Source of the DNA: Chitinophagaceae bacterium
GTDB taxonomy: Bacteria > Bacteroidota > Bacteroidia > Chitinophagales > Chitinophagaceae
DNA length: 5,835 bases
Assembly: GCA_947447815.1 (NCBI GenBank)
Contig: CANFLJ010000136.1
Span: 1-5,835 of the forward strand
Direction of reading: 5' to 3'
The notes beneath the pieces were generated by a model. It had not been told where the DNA came from. It was given only the letters and a program-made list of their open reading frames with translations, and did no database searches. Below, piece after piece: positions 4,429 through 5,835 of this stretch. A program made the position numbers and the translations under genes. Numbering within the stretch: the stretch's first letter is position 1; each line of letters begins with the position of its first letter.

Positions 4429-5835
4429 ATGCAAAAGAAATTAGGACAATTAATATTGGCTATGCTATGCTATATGCCTACCCTGTTAGCACAAGGCCCT
4501 TCGGTTACTTCCTGGGTAGTAAATACTACTGGAGCAACCGGATACAATGGAATAAAATCGAACGTACAACAAGTTCAATATTCCACTAACTACGTGTATA
4601 TAAGTTGTACCTGTATTCCGGGTTATAGTATTGGGCCATGGAATGGTAATCCTAATACACCAAGCAATCAGAACTTTGTTTACAAAATTACCCGTAATCC
4701 TTCCAAAAATAGTGGCACAGCTACTAAAGTTGGCAACGGACATACAGGGGTATGGACCAATGGTGTTTCTATCTTTAATGTAAGCGATGCAATGAGCTAT
4801 AACAATGCAGGCGTTTGGAATAGAAATGCTTACTACTGGGAAGGGGATAAATTTGGTACCGTTACTAATGGATTTGATAATTGTTTGGGACACCCACAAC
4901 AGCAGGGCGAATACCACCACCATGTAAGTCCTAAGTGTTTGTATAACATATATGATAGCACACATCATTCCCCAATAATTGGTTATGCATTTGATGGATA
5001 TCCTGTATATGGTGCTTATGGTTACAGCGATAGCATGAATACCAGTAGCAAAATAAGAAGAATGAGAACGGGGTATCATATTCGTAGTATCAGTGCCCGT
5101 ACTACACTACCTAGTGGCGCTACCGCATCATCGGCAGGGCCAGCTATTTCTACTACCTACCCACTTGGTGCTTATCAGGAAGATTATGAATATACAGTAG
5201 GCTACGGCGATCTGGATGCCAGGAATGGTCGTTTTTGCAAAACCCCGGAATATCCAAATGGTACTTATGCCTATTTTGTTTCTCTGGATAGTACTTTAAC
5301 GCCGGAATATCCTTACACCTTTTACGGAAGTTATTATGGTGTAGTTCCCGCTGGCACTACCGGCCCAACTTCGGGGCATACTACCATTACCGAAACGGTA
5401 ACTACTTATGTTCCCTCTACTGGAGTTCCTGTAAATATTATTAGTTTCACTGGCAAAGCTTATAGTGATTATAATAAAATAAGCTGGACCGTTAATAATG
5501 AAATAGACAACGCCTATTTTGAAATAGAAAGATCCATTGACGAAAAATCGTTCGATAAAATTGGTGTTGTTAATACAACTGGCAATATTACCGAGCAACA
5601 CAGCTATAGTTTTGAAGATAGTAAACCATTGGAGAAAGCCTATTATCGTTTTAAACAAGTGGATAAAAATGGGGCTTATACCTATTCTAATATAGTACCA
5701 ATAAACAGGAAAGAAAAGATGAGCATAAAGCTATATCCTAATCCTACCAACAACTATCTGTTTTTGTTTATCAATCCTATTGCCGAAAATAATTTCACAG
5801 CAACAATTGTAGATGGTATAGGCAAAGTAGTGCTA
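4429..5835 (+). CDS. YHYH-domain protein with T9SS sorting tail (partial at right edge)
   Basis: The reading frame from the ATG at 4429 stays open for 469 codons to the window edge. A signal peptide covers residues 1-21 (LLA cleavage before QG). The YHYH domain (about 25-305, function unknown) shows the expected motifs: EYHHHVSPKC (161-170), with YHHH where the namesake YHYH normally stands, AFDGYPVYGAYGY (187-199), YGDLDARNGRF (259-269) and TPEYPNGTYAYFVSLD (272-287). A Thr/Gly/Pro-rich linker follows (306-335), then an Ig/fibronectin-like module typical of Bacteroidota surface proteins (about 337-425, with ISWTVNNEIDNAYFEIERS and YYRFKQVDKNGAYTYSN), and the start of a T9SS type A sorting domain (SIKLYPNPTNNYLFLF from 432). 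The last 35-45 residues are probably missing. It should be exported by Sec and released or anchored on the cell surface by T9SS. A terminator separates it from the mbnH-like gene, so it is a neighbour and not a clear operon member. Confidence 0.88.
   Translation, partial: MQKKLGQLILAMLCYMPTLLAQGPSVTSWVVNTTGATGYNGIKSNVQQVQYSTNYVYISCTCIPGYSIGPWNGNPNTPSNQNFVYKITRNPSKNSGTATKVGNGHTGVWTNGVSIFNVSDAMSYNNAGVWNRNAYYWEGDKFGTVTNGFDNCLGHPQQQGEYHHHVSPKCLYNIYDSTHHSPIIGYAFDGYPVYGAYGYSDSMNTSSKIRRMRTGYHIRSISARTTLPSGATASSAGPAISTTYPLGAYQEDYEYTVGYGDLDARNGRFCKTPEYPNGTYAYFVSLDSTLTPEYPYTFYGSYYGVVPAGTTGPTSGHTTITETVTTYVPSTGVPVNIISFTGKAYSDYNKISWTVNNEIDNAYFEIERSIDEKSFDKIGVVNTTGNITEQHSYSFEDSKPLEKAYYRFKQVDKNGAYTYSNIVPINRKEKMSIKLYPNPTNNYLFLFINPIAENNFTATIVDGIGKVVL

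Noticed and set aside
4486..5658. Open frames on the minus strand opposite the YHYH gene.
   Set aside because: The plus frame has a signal peptide and recognisable domains throughout; the opposite frames give low-complexity, I/S/T-rich proteins and are shadows.

Overview
The window looks like chromosomal DNA of a Bacteroidota bacterium, most likely in or near the Chitinophagaceae. The clues are AT-rich coding sequence, starts preceded by A/T-rich stretches instead of Shine-Dalgarno sites, two exact matches to the Bacteroidota -7 promoter element TAnnTTTG, and a secreted protein ending in what looks like a type IX secretion (T9SS) sorting domain. The family assignment rests on protein resemblance only and is an inference.

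The left half is on the minus strand. It holds the first 173 codons of an ABC-transporter permease (FtsX/MacB-like, running off the left edge), a small histidine-rich helical protein of unknown function with a clear rho-independent terminator behind it, and a complete deoxyhypusine-synthase-like gene. A 288-bp divergent intergenic region separates these from the right half, which is on the plus strand. There a predicted MbnP-family copper-binding protein is followed with zero spacing by a di-heme cytochrome c peroxidase of the CcpA/MauG/MbnH type. After a probable terminator comes a YHYH-domain protein with a T9SS tail that runs off the right edge.

The most coherent biology is the mbnP-mbnH pair. 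In methanotrophs MbnH is known to oxidise a tryptophan of MbnP to kynurenine, which MbnP needs to bind copper. Here the two genes abut in a genus-level background where no methanobactin genes are visible, and a secreted YHYH protein lies just downstream. I infer a cell-envelope copper-handling or oxidative protein-maturation module.

The intergenic regions carry an unusual second layer: short degenerate tandem repeats of 7-, 8- and mixed 7/9-nt period. Related copies occur in different gaps, one array overlies the promoter region of the deoxyhypusine-synthase-like gene, and three families lie end to end between the peroxidase and YHYH genes. No RNA genes, CRISPR arrays, insertion sequences or phage genes were seen.
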